DNA from: Streptomyces sp. 71268
Lineage (GTDB): Bacteria; Actinomycetota; Actinomycetes; Streptomycetales; Streptomycetaceae
DNA: 64,000 nucleotides
Direction: 5' to 3'
Assembly: GCF_029392895.1 (NCBI RefSeq)
Contig: NZ_CP114200.1
Span: 7,632,501-7,696,500 of the forward strand
The position numbers and the translations under genes were made by a program. Shown here piece after piece: positions 54,021 to 64,000 of this stretch. The notes beneath the pieces were generated by a model. It was not told the DNA's origin. It worked only from the letters and a program-made list of their open reading frames with translations, and did not search any database. Numbering within the stretch: position 1 is the stretch's first letter; the number at the start of each line of letters is the position of its first letter.

Positions 54021-54520
54021 GTTTCTCAACCTTCTTGGTGTGCGTCGCGATGCGGGTGTCGGTGGGCTTGCGCGGGGTCGACGAGGGGCGCCAGGTGGCC
54101 CGGTCCGGTGCCGTGCGCGGTTGTTCGGGCAGCGGTACGACCGGCGGGCGCAGGGTGACGTTCTCCGGGTGATGCCAGCCGAGCAGGGCCGGTGCGGCGA
54201 GGCCCTCCTGACCGGTGGCGTCCAGGGTGACGTCGCCGCTGTGCGTCCACACCAGTCCCGGCGCGCGGCGCGCGGGCCAGGCCTCGGTGATGCCTGATGC
54301 GTCGCGTGTGGCGGGGGCCTCACACTGGGTGAACTGGTGGCCGCGCAGGGCTTGGCCCAGGTCGGCGAGGGGGGTGGTGCCGTCGTGGGTGACTGCGGTG
54401 CGGGAGGTGCGGGACCCGTCGGCGACTGGCGCGGTGACGGTACGGGCGCAGAGCGGGCCGGACGTAGTGGTGGCGCGCGGCGGGTCCTCGACGACGGTGC
54501 GGGAGCGGCGTAGTAGTCCT
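54004..54520 (-). pseudogene. Unrecognised protein fragment
   Basis: One minus-strand frame reads smoothly from about 54520 (RTVVEDPPRATTTSG, TAVTHDGTTPLADLGQALRG) to 54004 (LVWTHSGDVTLDATGQEGLAAPALLGWHHPENVTLRPPVVPLP). Codon usage and repeats of T/D/G look real, but there is no start and a stop lies just upstream. I read it as the 3' end of a lost gene of unknown kind. It slightly overlaps the hydrolase start. Confidence 0.3.
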
Positions 54521-54830
54521 GTGTTTCAGCGATTTACGCGGCAGCTTCACCTACGGCCGGGTCGGGGCGCCAGGTCGGCAGGTGCCGGGGCCGGTTGAGG
54601 GTGGCTGATCGAGGATGGCGGGTAGGGCGGTGCCGCCACCCGCCTCGCAGGGTGGTGCCGGCCGTGGGGAAGGTGTTCCAGCGGCTTCCACCGAGGGCGG
54701 GCGTGCGGGTGCGGGGGCATGGGTCCTCCGAAGTTCTCGATTGAAGCGGGGCAGGGGCGCTGATCCTGTGTCCGAGCAGGTATCGGCGATTTTTCTGGAT
54801 CGACTGATACAGATTTTGGGCATGAAAAAC

Positions 54831-55409
54831 CTAGTCGAGAGTGGCCAGTGCGACCTCCACAAGGGGTTCGAGGGCGCGGGCGTCCGGCGTGATCTTCGCG
54901 GAGACCAGCAGTCCGTTGAGGAAGGTGACGAGGAAAGCGGCGAGGCTGTACGGGTCGTACCGCTTCGCGATCTCGCCCCGATCCGCCGCGGCCCGCAGTA
55001 CTTCGGCGAGCGCGTCCCGGCTGGCGTCCTGCATGTCGCGCACGGTGCGCCGGGTTGCCGCATCCCCCGGCAGGCGCTCGCAGGCGGCGTTGACCGCCAG
55101 GCAACCCCGACCGTTGTCCTCCACGGCGATCCGGATCCGCTCGACCAGCATCGTGCGGATCACCGACCGGGCGTCCGCCCCCTCCTCCAGGCTGCGCAGG
55201 GCAGCCGCCGCGAGGGAGGTGCGGTAGTGCTCCAGTGCCGCCCGGTATAGGCCGTCCTTGTCGCCGAACGCGGCGTACAAGGACCCTTGCCCGATTCCCA
55301 GATGTCCCGTCAGGTCGCGCACGGAGGTGGCCTCGTAGCCGCGCGTCCAGAACAGCTCCATCGCGCGGCTCACCGCCGCTTCCGTGTCGAACTCCCGGGT
55401 CCTTGCCAT
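54831..55409 (-). CDS. TetR-family transcriptional regulator
   Basis: 192 aa. N-terminal helix-turn-helix (MARTREFDTEAAVSRAMELFWTRGYEATSVRDLTGHLGIGQGSLYAAFGDKDGLYRAALEHY) and a C-terminal ligand/dimer domain with RGCLAVNAACERLPGDA, typical of the Cys-containing AcrR/YxaF-like group. ATG 55409. It likely represses itself or the downstream hydrolase gene; no operator was identified with confidence. Confidence 0.9.
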   Translation of the reverse strand: MARTREFDTEAAVSRAMELFWTRGYEATSVRDLTGHLGIGQGSLYAAFGDKDGLYRAALEHYRTSLAAAALRSLEEGADARSVIRTMLVERIRIAVEDNGRGCLAVNAACERLPGDAATRRTVRDMQDASRDALAEVLRAAADRGEIAKRYDPYSLAAFLVTFLNGLLVSAKITPDARALEPLVEVALATLD

Positions 55410-55539
55410 GCCTTCACCGTAACGTATCTGGATCGTGCGCTCAAGAAAAGGGTCTGTGGTCGGCTGGCCATGGGCTGAGGCTCGTTGCCCCGGCCTCGGA
55501 CAACTGCCCTGTGGGGTCGAGTTCCGCCGCCCGAGCTGC

Positions 55540-55730
55540 CCGCCCGGCTCCCCCCGCTCCACTTCGATCACATCGACTTTCTGGGCCGGTACGCCTTCAC
55601 TCGGCCGCCGGTGTCGGGCCTGCGGAGGCTGTGCGATCCGAACAGTGACGGCGAGACGGACGGCGGCGAGGACGCGCGACTGCGTGCTCAGACCGCCTTG
55701 GGTGCGAGGCTCCGTCAGGCCGTCGGGTGA
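55540..55730 (+). pseudogene. C-terminal remnant of a Tn3-family transposase
   Basis: The frame PPLHFDHIDFLGRYAFTRP, then GLRRLCDPNSDGETD matches the end of Tn3-type TnpA proteins (HINFLGRY-F...GLRPLRDP). Only about 50 codons remain and no other part of the element was found. It marks a past transposition next to the two-component genes. Confidence 0.5.
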
Positions 55731-55959
55731 GCAGCGGTCAGACGGTGCCGCACAGATCAGGTACCTGCCCGCGCGCTGATCGGCTTGCGGGCTGCCGCCT
55801 TGGGTCAGCACGGCGCCGTCGACCGGGCCCGGACCGCACCCTGGTGCTGTTCGCGGGCCGGCTTCGCGGCGGTCGTGGTCCGTTCATTGAGAGCGCGGCT
55901 CGATGGCGGTGCCCTCGACCGCCTTGGTGAACTCGGTGTCGAATCGCTGACCGCCGACC

Positions 55960-56622
55960 TCATGCCGGGTGGATGAGGCGGCTTTCGTAAGCGAAGATCA
56001 CGGCCTGTATCCGGTCGCGGAGTTCGAGCTTTTGCAGGATGCGCCCCAGATGGGACTTCACGGTCGCTTCCGCAAGGTGCAGGGCGGCCGCGATCTCGGT
56101 GTTGGACAGGCCGCAGCCCACCTTGATGAGCACCTCGCGCTCGCGGGCGCTGAGGCGGCTCAGCCGCTCATCACGGTCGGCACCGCTGCCGTCGGGGATG
56201 TGTGGGCGGAGGTTCTCCAGCAGGCGGCGGGTGATCCGGGGGGAGACCACCGCGTCGCCCGCTGCCACGCTGCGTATCGCGGTGAGCAGTTCCTCGGGCC
56301 TGGTGTTCTTCAGCAGGAAGCCCGAGGCTCCGGCTTTGAGTGCGGTGAAGGCGTATTCGTCGAGGTCGAAGGTGGTGAGAATCAGTACTCTGCTCCGCGG
56401 GGAGACCCGGATGACCTGTCGGGTCGCCTCGATCCCGTCGGTCCCGGGCATCCGGACGTCCATGAGGACGACGTCGGGGCGCAGGTCCCGGGCGAGGCGT
56501 ATGGCCTGGATGCCGTCCGCGGCTTCGCCGACCGGTGCCATGTCAGGCTGGGTCTCCAGGACCGTGCTGAAGGCCATACGGAGCAGCGCTTCGTCGTCGG
56601 CGACCAGGATGCGGATCGTCAT
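55960..56622 (-). CDS. NarL/LuxR-family response regulator
   Basis: 220 aa. Receiver domain with IRILVADDEALLR (acidic pair), VVLMDVRMPGTDGIEAT (phospho-Asp), ILTTFD and KAGASGFLLKN; C-terminal LuxR helix-turn-helix, LSAREREVLIKVGCGLSNTEIAAALHLAEATVKSHLGRILQKL. ATG 56622 overlaps the kinase stop (ATGA), so it is co-translated with the upstream histidine kinase. Targets unknown; the membrane hydrolase gene divergently placed at 58258 is an obvious candidate. Confidence 0.95.
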   Translation of the reverse strand: MTIRILVADDEALLRMAFSTVLETQPDMAPVGEAADGIQAIRLARDLRPDVVLMDVRMPGTDGIEATRQVIRVSPRSRVLILTTFDLDEYAFTALKAGASGFLLKNTRPEELLTAIRSVAAGDAVVSPRITRRLLENLRPHIPDGSGADRDERLSRLSAREREVLIKVGCGLSNTEIAAALHLAEATVKSHLGRILQKLELRDRIQAVIFAYESRLIHPA

Positions 56623-57914
56623 GCGGACGCCGCTCCGCTGCTGCCGAGGTCGAGGCGGGTGTGGACTCGCCAGCCGCCACCCGGGAGCGGTCCGGCCTGC
56701 AACGTCCCCCCGTAGGCGGCTGCGCGCTCGCGCATGCCGGGGATGCCGTGGCCGGACGGTGTGGCGCCGGGGAGTGGCAGGGGCGGGCCGCTGTCGGTGA
56801 CGTCCACTGTGACGGTCTCGGCTGAGCACAGCACCCGGACCCTCGCGTGTGTGCCAATGGGTGTGTGTTTGAGGGTGTTGGTCAAGGCTTCCTGTACCAG
56901 GCGGTAGACGGTCAGTTGTGCGGTGGCGGGTACGTGGGTGTGGCCGCCCTGAACCTCGACGCGGGTCGGCAGCCCGGCGGCGCACATCTGGTCGGCCAGG
57001 GCAGCCAGTTGCGCGATGCCGGGCAGCGGGTGGCGCTCCGCGTCGGGCTCGTCGGTCCGCAGGATGCCCAAGGAGCGTCGCATGTCGGTCAGGGCCTGTC
57101 GGCCCGTCTCGGAGATCTGGAGCATCGCGGTGGTGGCCTTGGCGGGGGACCGGTGCTGTGCGTAGACGGCGGCGTCGGTGAGGGCGACCATGACGGACAG
57201 GTTGTGGGTGACGATGTCGTGCATCTCCCGGGTGATACGTGTCCTTTCCTCGGCGACGGCCAGCCGCGCCTGCTGGTCCTGTTGTTGCTCCAGGCGTGCG
57301 GCGCGTTCCTCCAAGGCCGCGAGGTAGGCCCGTGTGGTCCGCACGTTCGCCCCGAGGACGGCGGCGGCGACGACCATCGCGGTCACCGCGACGACGGGGG
57401 TCAGGAACGCGCCTTCCGTCGCCCAGCGCAGACAGGCCAGCAGGGCCCCGCTCTCCACGATGGCACCGGCGACAAGCGTGCCGCACCGGCCCGAGTGCGC
57501 GGCCACCGTGTAGAGGGCCACCAACAAGGCAATGTCCGCCGGCAGTTGGACGTCCATCAGCCACTGGACGAAGGCCGCGGCGGCCACGGCGCCGAACGTC
57601 GTGAGCGGGGCCCGGCGCCGCCACACCAGGGGCAGCGCGATGGCGGCGGTGAGGGTCAGGGCCACCGGGAGCTCCTGCGGGGCGTGCGTGGTCACGATGT
57701 GGAGCAGGAGCAGCGCCGGCAACAGCGAGTCCCACACCACGGGCGGCAACCGGCGGCCCCAGCGCCGGACGGCTCTCATCGGCCGCGCTGCTGGTGCGGA
57801 GGCCAGGTCGGCGTATCTCGTCAGCCATACGGCTGTCCCAGCCCGTGGCGTCTGGTCCCGGTCCCGGTAGCGCGTCGGGTGGGCACTGCCGGTTTCCGTG
57901 GCCGCCTCGGTCAT
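56619..57914 (-). CDS. Sensor histidine kinase (HisKA_3 type)
   Basis: 431 aa. Four or more hydrophobic segments in the first 170 residues (LLPALLLLHIVTT, LTAAIALPLVW, IALLVALYTVAA, VVAVTAMVVAAAVLGANV) form a membrane sensor. A coiled coil (LEERAARLEQQQDQQ) leads to the phospho-acceptor His in TRITREMHDIVTHNLSVMV and an ATPase domain ending GHGIPGMRERAAAYGG. ATG 57914; an ATG at 57941 is equally possible. Short loops suggest it senses within the membrane. Operon with the response regulator. Confidence 0.9.
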   Translation of the reverse strand: MTEAATETGSAHPTRYRDRDQTPRAGTAVWLTRYADLASAPAARPMRAVRRWGRRLPPVVWDSLLPALLLLHIVTTHAPQELPVALTLTAAIALPLVWRRRAPLTTFGAVAAAAFVQWLMDVQLPADIALLVALYTVAAHSGRCGTLVAGAIVESGALLACLRWATEGAFLTPVVAVTAMVVAAAVLGANVRTTRAYLAALEERAARLEQQQDQQARLAVAEERTRITREMHDIVTHNLSVMVALTDAAVYAQHRSPAKATTAMLQISETGRQALTDMRRSLGILRTDEPDAERHPLPGIAQLAALADQMCAAGLPTRVEVQGGHTHVPATAQLTVYRLVQEALTNTLKHTPIGTHARVRVLCSAETVTVDVTDSGPPLPLPGATPSGHGIPGMRERAAAYGGTLQAGPLPGGGWRVHTRLDLGSSGAASA

Positions 57915-58257
57915 CACACGTCCCTGTCGATTGAGCGTCATGGTGGCCTCAGCCGAGGCGACTCTCGCGTACAACCGGAGCCGGGTCGGGCAGGGGGACG
58001 TAGAACCCACGCTGCCCGCACGTGCCGCGGCGGCCCTGTCACGGTAGGCCGCGATCCAGCGGCACGCATGAGTCCACCGTCGGAAGAAATCGCGCGGAAG
58101 TACGACCACAGGAGGAGCCCGGTTACCGCCCTCGGTCGCAAGGCCGCTCACATGGCCATGCCTTGGGTTGCGACTCCCGGCTGTACGCGATGGCGACCCG
58201 AGGGCGATGTGGCAGCGCGTGTCCCGCGCCGAGCATGGCCTGGTGACCGAGAACCTC
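57915..58257. promoter_or_regulatory. Divergent promoter region of kinase and hydrolase genes
   Basis: About 340 bp between the divergent starts, with no coding signal of its own. Likely holds promoters for both directions and any site for the response regulator; none recognised. Confidence 0.4.
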
Positions 58258-59697
58258 ATGGGGCTGCACATGTCCCTTCTGGAAGTCCTTGTCCTGCTGG
58301 GTGCCCTCGCGCTGGTGGTGGTGCGCTGGCTGCCGCCTACCGTTCGCCCACGCGCCACGATCGCGGCGGGGGCGGTGTTCGTGCTGTCCGCGATCGTGCT
58401 GAGCGTGGTGGGGATCCGTTGGCAGATGCTGCCGGTACTGACAGGCGCCGCCCTCGCGCTGCCGTTCGCCCTGTTTCCCCTGCTGCGACGCCGTACCGGC
58501 CGGCCGACGTGGCGTGCCCATTGGTGGCTGGCCCTGCCCGGGTCGGTGGCCTGCGTCGGCCTGATCGCCACGGGCCCGGTGGCCGCCTGGGCCTTTCCCG
58601 TACCCGAGTTCCCCGAGCCGTCGGGCCGTTTCGCGGTCGGTACCCGTGTGGTGCAGTGGCCTGACCCCCGCCGCCCCGAGATCTTCACCGCCGATCCGCA
58701 CGACCGGCGCACTGTCGTGGTCCAGCTCTGGTATCCCGCGCGGAAGAGCCCCTCCGGCGCGCGGCGGGCCCAGTACCTCGGACGCACGGAGCACGAGGCT
58801 CGCACCGTCGCCGACGCCCTCGCCCGCCAGGTCGGGCTGCCCGGCTTCCTGATCGACGGCATCCCACGCGCCCGCACCCGTTCGGTCTTCAACGCCCCGG
58901 TGGCCGGTGGGGGTGGACGCTTCCCGGTCGTGTTGTTCTCTCCCGGATCCGGCGGAGTGCGCACCCAGAACACCGCTTGGGCGGAGGAACTGGCCAGCCA
59001 CGGCTATCTGGTCGCCGCCCTCGACCACCCCTACGACTCCGCCGCCGTCGTCCTCACCGACGGCCGAACGCTTCGCAGCAAGACCACCTCCACCGGCGAC
59101 CGGGACAAGGACGACAAGCTGGCGGCCGACTGGACGGGTGTTCGGAGTGCCGACCTCAGCTTCGTCCTCACGCAACTGGACCGTCTGGGCCGAGGCGAGA
59201 TCGCCGGCCCGCTGACCGGACGCCTGGATACCAGCCGGGCAGCGGTCACCGGCCACTCTATGGGTGGTCCTGCCGCCCTGCAGGCAGCCCGGCAGGACCA
59301 CCGGTTCGACGCCGTCATCGATCTGGACGGCTACCCCCACGGCCCCGTCTCGCCCTCCCTCCGTCAGCCGACGCTCGCGCTCACCCAGGCCATCACCCCC
59401 GCAACCGACCCGCGGTACATGCCCCGCCTCACCAGGGCCCTCAAGCTCAACACCGCGACGAGCTACCGGCTCACCATCCCCGGCGCCGCCCACCTCACCT
59501 TCATGGACGGCCCCCTGTACCTGCCGCCCGTGCCCTCGATAGTCGGCTCCCTGGGCCGCACCAAGAGCCCCCGCGTCGTCGCCGCGACGACTCTCGCCTT
59601 CCTGGACACCACCCTGCGGCACAAACCCGGCGACCTGCCCGACGTTCTGTCGGCCTACGGCGACCTCAGCGTCTACCACCCGAGCAACAGCCGCTGA
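58258..59697 (+). CDS. Membrane-anchored alpha/beta hydrolase (lipase/PAF-acetylhydrolase-like)
   Basis: 479 aa. Three hydrophobic segments at the N-terminus (LLEVLVLLGALALVVV, AAGAVFVLSAIVLSVVGI, LPGSVACVGLIATGPVAAW) and then a catalytic domain facing outward: VQLWYPARKS, FPVVLFSPGSGGVRTQNT, VAALDHPYDSA, nucleophile Ser in VTGHSMGGPAAL, Asp in DLDGYPHG, and His near AAHLTFMDGP. This is the layout of secreted PAF-acetylhydrolase isoform II-like enzymes of Streptomyces. Start ATG 58258 (alternatives GTG 58243, ATG 58270). Divergent from the two-component genes, which may control it. Confidence 0.85.
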   Translation: MGLHMSLLEVLVLLGALALVVVRWLPPTVRPRATIAAGAVFVLSAIVLSVVGIRWQMLPVLTGAALALPFALFPLLRRRTGRPTWRAHWWLALPGSVACVGLIATGPVAAWAFPVPEFPEPSGRFAVGTRVVQWPDPRRPEIFTADPHDRRTVVVQLWYPARKSPSGARRAQYLGRTEHEARTVADALARQVGLPGFLIDGIPRARTRSVFNAPVAGGGGRFPVVLFSPGSGGVRTQNTAWAEELASHGYLVAALDHPYDSAAVVLTDGRTLRSKTTSTGDRDKDDKLAADWTGVRSADLSFVLTQLDRLGRGEIAGPLTGRLDTSRAAVTGHSMGGPAALQAARQDHRFDAVIDLDGYPHGPVSPSLRQPTLALTQAITPATDPRYMPRLTRALKLNTATSYRLTIPGAAHLTFMDGPLYLPPVPSIVGSLGRTKSPRVVAATTLAFLDTTLRHKPGDLPDVLSAYGDLSVYHPSNSR

Positions 59698-60063
59698 TCA
59701 GCTGTGCGACGACAGCCGGCGGCACCGCTGTTTCCCTTTCCAGCCGGGGTGCAGTCCGTGGTGCCAGCCCTCATATCCCGAAGCTATGGCGAAGTGGTCC
59801 TGGCGGCGGAGGCCGCGGCGAACGAGGCCGCCGGCTGGAGCGGTCGTGCAGTCCTTGTTCGTCTTCGGCCCGCCAGCGGCGAACCCACTCGTGTGTCGTG
59901 ACGGGTCTTCGTCGTGATCAAGCCTGATCGGCGTCAACAACACTCGCGATCAATACAACCAGCCGCAGCAGTGAGTTCGTCGGCGACGGCAGACACGTCG
60001 ACCGCGACAAGACCCACTGTCGCGCGGTAACCGCGCACATCGTCACCGGCCTGTCCGACTGAG
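59698..60063. other. Intergenic region with insertion-sequence debris
   Basis: Between the hydrolase and the TetR gene. Contains the IS481-like fragment listed separately and otherwise nothing assignable; a short plus-strand frame ending VTAHIVTGLSD (about 60030) has no recognised match. Confidence 0.4.
59771..59905 (-). pseudogene. IS481-family transposase fragment
   Basis: A minus-strand frame reads THEWVRRWRAEDEQGLHDRSSRRPRSP before a stop at 59771. This matches the N-terminal helix-turn-helix region of IS481-type transposases (WVRRWRAEGEAGLHDRSSRP). About 45 codons survive; no ends or catalytic DDE region are seen. Confidence 0.5.
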
Positions 60064-60681
60064 CTAACCGGGATCGGGTTCGTCGTGGATGGTCAACGCT
60101 CCGGCGAGGTCGAGGTCGGCGTTGGTGCCGTGTGCGCCGGCGCGGACGAGTAGCACTGCGCCGAGCGCGGTGCTCCAGAACGTCCTGGCTTCCACGCTGA
60201 GCGGTCGTCGGGCCCTCCAGCCGCGACTGTCTAGGAGCTGACTCGCGAAGCGCTCGGATTGCCGGAACAGCAACCGGAGGTGCTGGTCGACCACGGGGGC
60301 GAGTTCGGGCTTGGAGATCCCGGAAGCCAGTGCTCGCGCGACCGACGGAAGCGAGGGCATGGCCAGTACGGCGCGGGCGATGTTGCGCCGGAAAGTCGCC
60401 GCATCGGGGGCTTGGCGACCGATGCGCTCAACCCGTCGAGCGTCGTGCAACAAGCCGAGGAAGGCGGCGTGCACGAGCAGCGAGTCCTTGGAGCCGAAGT
60501 AGTAGGTGACCTGATTGGGGAAGACGCCTGCCGCGTTCGCGATCTCCGCGACGCTCACCTCAGCGCCGGGTCGCTCCTTGCAGAGCCGGGCAGTTGCCTC
60601 AATCAGCCGATGTCTCGTCGCGCGACCGCGGTCACGCGGCCGAGTCGACGTCGACTGAGCTTTGGTTCGCTTCTTCTCCAC
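60064..60681 (-). CDS. TetR-family transcriptional regulator
   Basis: 205 aa. A basic N-terminus (MEKKRTKAQSTSTRPRDRGR) precedes the helix-turn-helix ATRHRLIEATARLCKERPGAEVSVAEIANAAGVFPNQVTYYFGSKDSLLVHAAFL. Divergent from the ketosynthase gene across a 65-bp gap containing two matched palindromes, which are probably its operators. Hence it likely represses both itself and the ketosynthase. ATG 60681. Confidence 0.9.
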   Translation of the reverse strand: MEKKRTKAQSTSTRPRDRGRATRHRLIEATARLCKERPGAEVSVAEIANAAGVFPNQVTYYFGSKDSLLVHAAFLGLLHDARRVERIGRQAPDAATFRRNIARAVLAMPSLPSVARALASGISKPELAPVVDQHLRLLFRQSERFASQLLDSRGWRARRPLSVEARTFWSTALGAVLLVRAGAHGTNADLDLAGALTIHDEPDPG

Positions 60682-60688
60682 ATCGGAA

Positions 60689-60703
60689 TTGTATGTGATA
60701 CAA
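60689..60703. promoter_or_regulatory. Palindromic operator 1 (TTGTAT-N3-ATACAA)
   Basis: TTGTATGTGATACAA, a perfect 6-bp inverted repeat around GTG, 8 bp from the TetR start codon. Its half sites match the second site at 60717 exactly. Confidence 0.8.
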
Positions 60704-60716
60704 CATGGGCGTTCGC

Positions 60717-60731
60717 TTGTATCGCATACAA
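60717..60731. promoter_or_regulatory. Palindromic operator 2 (TTGTAT-N3-ATACAA)
   Basis: TTGTATCGCATACAA, same half sites as operator 1 with centre CGC. Centres lie 28 bp apart, close to whole turns of the helix, and the second site ends 15 bp before the ketosynthase ATG, so bound repressor would block initiation. Confidence 0.8.
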
Positions 60732-60746
60732 GAAAGGTTGAGGTGC

Positions 60747-61973
60747 ATGCACCGGACTGAGGTCGTCGTGACCGGACTCGGCGCGATCACACCACTCGGG
60801 GTAGACGTGGCGTCCACCTGGAAAGCCCTGCTTGCCGGCGAGTCCGGCATCCGCGGCGACGTCCTACCCGGCCATGAGGACACTGACCTTCCCGACACCG
60901 TCGCGGGAACGATGGCGATCGACCCCGCCGAGTTGCTGCCACCGGTGCGAGCCAGACGGCTCGATCGCTCGCAGCAAGCGGCCTTCGTCGCGGCGGCCGA
61001 GGCCTGGGCCGACGCCGGTGCTCCCGAGGTGGACCCGGGCCGGCTCGCATCTGCGATCGGCACGGGAATCGGGGGCGTAAGGACGCTGCTGAAGGAAGAC
61101 GACGCGCTGGAGGCGGCCGGGACGCGGCGCGTCTCGCCACGTACGGTCCCGATGCTCATGCCCAACGCGGCGGCGGCGCTGATCAGCATCGAATACGGTG
61201 CGCGAGCCGGGGTCTACACACCCGTCTCGGCGTGCTCTTCCGGCGCCGAGGCGATCGCCCTGGGAGCCAGGCTCATCCGTGCCGGCGAGGCGGACGCGGT
61301 GATCGCGGGCGGGACCGAGGCCGCGATCACCCCGATCACCATTGCCGGCTTCGCTCAGGCACAAGCACTGTCGCGCCATACCGCCGAACCCGCTTCCGCG
61401 TCCCGGCCGTTCGCGGCGGACCGCAGCGGATTCGTCCTCAGCGAAGGCGCTGCTGTCGTGGTGCTCGAAAGCGCCGAGCATGCCGGCGCCCGAGGCGCGC
61501 GCGTCCACGCGGTGCTCGCGGGTGCTGGCATCGCCGCCGACGCTCACCACATCACGGCGCCCGCTCCCGACGGCTCCGGTCAGATCTCAGCCATGTGGAA
61601 GGCCCTCGCGCAAGCCGGTCTGGCTCCCGAGCAGATCAGCCACATCAACGCCCATGCCACCGGAACTCCGGTCGGCGATGTCGCCGAGGCACACGCGATC
61701 AGGGAGGTCTTCGGCCGCGCCACCGTGACGGCCCCCAAGGCGGCGCTCGGTCATCTCTTCGGTGCCGCCGGCGCGATCGAAGCGCTCATCGCCGTCCTCA
61801 GTGTGAAGCACGGCGTCATCCCGCCGACCCGCAACATCACCGCGGCCGGCGTCGGTCCCGACATCGCTCTCGATGTCGTCACAGAGCGACGAGACGTCCC
61901 CCAGGAAGCCGTGCTCAGCAATTCCTTCGGCTTCGGTGGGCAGAACGTCTCGCTCATCGTCACCAGTGCATGA
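60747..61973 (+). CDS. Stand-alone beta-ketoacyl-ACP synthase II (FabF-like)
   Basis: Condenses malonyl-ACP with an acyl-ACP. 408 aa, complete: MHRTEVVVTGLGAITPLGVDV, active Cys in VSACSSGAEAIALG, His pair in HINAHATGTPVGD and KAALGHLFGAAGAIEALIAVL, and SNSFGFGGQNVSLIV at the end. No chain-length-factor partner, ACP or malonyl transferase is adjacent, so it is neither a type II PKS set nor the main fab operon. ATG 60747 with AAAGG upstream. Controlled, I infer, by the divergent TetR through two palindromes; it may shift fatty-acid composition or serve a specialised acyl chain. Confidence 0.9.
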   Translation: MHRTEVVVTGLGAITPLGVDVASTWKALLAGESGIRGDVLPGHEDTDLPDTVAGTMAIDPAELLPPVRARRLDRSQQAAFVAAAEAWADAGAPEVDPGRLASAIGTGIGGVRTLLKEDDALEAAGTRRVSPRTVPMLMPNAAAALISIEYGARAGVYTPVSACSSGAEAIALGARLIRAGEADAVIAGGTEAAITPITIAGFAQAQALSRHTAEPASASRPFAADRSGFVLSEGAAVVVLESAEHAGARGARVHAVLAGAGIAADAHHITAPAPDGSGQISAMWKALAQAGLAPEQISHINAHATGTPVGDVAEAHAIREVFGRATVTAPKAALGHLFGAAGAIEALIAVLSVKHGVIPPTRNITAAGVGPDIALDVVTERRDVPQEAVLSNSFGFGGQNVSLIVTSA

Positions 61974-62174
61974 CACGACACGTCCCGTACGGCCTCGACG
62001 GCACCATGACCCACGCGAACGCACCGTTGTCCGTCTACCGGTTAGAGGTTGGGGGCTGCTCAACCCGAAGGGCGGCGTCGTGATGGCCGGCAAGGAGTGG
62101 ACCGATCACGGTGCTGCCCGCCCCGAAGGGCACCTGACGGATGGAAACTCAGGCCAGGCGCCCATTTCTCGCCT
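61974..62174. other. Convergent gap between ketosynthase and aldehyde dehydrogenase
   Basis: About 200 bp with no gene and no obvious strong hairpin. Confidence 0.4.
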
Positions 62175-63698
<1,524 letters not shown>

Positions 63699-63838
63699 GG
63701 CGCGACCTCCCGATCACATGCGGCCCGCTCCCGTCGCGGGCAGCGCTGGGCGGAGGCTAGGCACCGGCACGTTGCGCGGACGTTGCCGGCCACCACGCGG
63801 CCGCCCGCCCCGCCCACCGCCTCGCCGCGCGCTCGTCC

Positions 63839-64000
63839 TCACCCCGCCAGGTCGCCGTCCGGCAGGCCGTACGCCAGGCGCAGCCGCTGCGCGCCGCGGG
63901 CCACCGAGGCGCGGTCGGGGCTGTGCGCGGGCAGCGCCGCGAGCAGGGCCTCGCGCACCTCCAGGTCGCCCTCGCCCCACGGCGCCTCCGCCCAGCGGCG
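63839..64000 (-). CDS. C-terminal end of a gene running off the right edge
   Basis: The last 53 codons (RRWAEAPWGEGDLEVREALLAALPAHSPDRASVARGAQRLRLAYGLPDGDLAG-stop) read cleanly on the minus strand with typical high-GC codon use. Too little to name. It lies 140 bp upstream of the aldehyde dehydrogenase on the same strand. Confidence 0.55.
   Translation of the reverse strand, partial: RRWAEAPWGEGDLEVREALLAALPAHSPDRASVARGAQRLRLAYGLPDGDLAG

Noticed and set aside
55725..55976. Possible tyrosine-integrase remnant (frame with VLFAGRLRGGRGPF)
   Set aside because: The similarity is to a very short stretch and needs frame changes; not strong enough to list.

Overview
The window reads as a high-GC actinomycete chromosome, almost certainly Streptomyces or a close relative. 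Type I modular polyketide synthases, a SARP activator, a two-operon isorenieratene-type carotenoid locus, YD-repeat (Rhs) proteins, many GTG starts and GTGA/ATGA stop-start overlaps all point that way. Several fragments of mobile elements and decayed genes suggest an accessory or arm-proximal region.

Layout. (1) 1-16366, minus strand: two large PKS genes. PKS B (8318-16366) has a loading module with a shrunken ketosynthase remnant, then a KS-AT-DH-KR-ACP module. PKS A (1-8287, running off the left edge) has KS-AT-KR-ACP and then KS-AT-DH. A SARP gene (16825-17661) lies upstream, and between them sit four heptamer repeats on an exact 11-bp period, the usual form of a SARP operator. (2) 17.7-19.6 kb: no convincing gene.

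(3) 19.6-30.1 kb: a polymorphic-toxin island and the most unusual part of the window. A YD-repeat/Rhs gene with an internal deletion ends in a Rhs core, a Hint domain and a frameshifted PD-(D/E)XK-type nuclease tip, followed by a probable immunity gene. Two promoterless 'orphan tips' follow. Each begins with the last codons of the same Hint domain and then switches to a different toxin: a DddA/SCP1.201-like DNA deaminase (24825-25214), and an unrecognised toxin (29138-29530) with an overlapping immunity gene. Each orphan tip is preceded by a copy of a regulator/NUDIX unit; the first copy is deleted, the second intact. A short repeat recurs five times at segment edges. An integrase that lost its N-terminus and the tail of a second integrase are embedded in the array. 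I infer a reservoir of alternative toxin tips assembled by recombination.

(4) 30.3-37.8 kb: an acyl desaturase with its flavin/2Fe-2S reductase, a divergent PucR-type regulator, a thioredoxin-like protein lacking one active-site Cys, a GlsB-type membrane protein, a decayed PhzF-like gene, an HpaB-type flavin monooxygenase and a VOC protein. (5) 38.2-47.2 kb: carotenoid genes in two convergent operons: an FAD oxidoreductase, crtY, a 42-codon ORF and crtU on plus; crtE, crtI, crtB and a Rieske protein on minus. Together they should take isoprenoid diphosphates to GGPP, phytoene, lycopene, beta-carotene and isorenieratene.

(6) 47.6-64 kb: mixed single genes: a VOC protein, an arm-less HU-like protein, SDR, Na+/H+ antiporter, GNAT, epoxide-hydrolase-like enzyme, TetR, a two-component system, a membrane-anchored lipase-like hydrolase, a TetR/ketosynthase divergent pair with two matching palindromic operators, and an ExaC-type aldehyde dehydrogenase. 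Remnants of Tn3-like and IS481-like transposases flank the two-component/hydrolase block.
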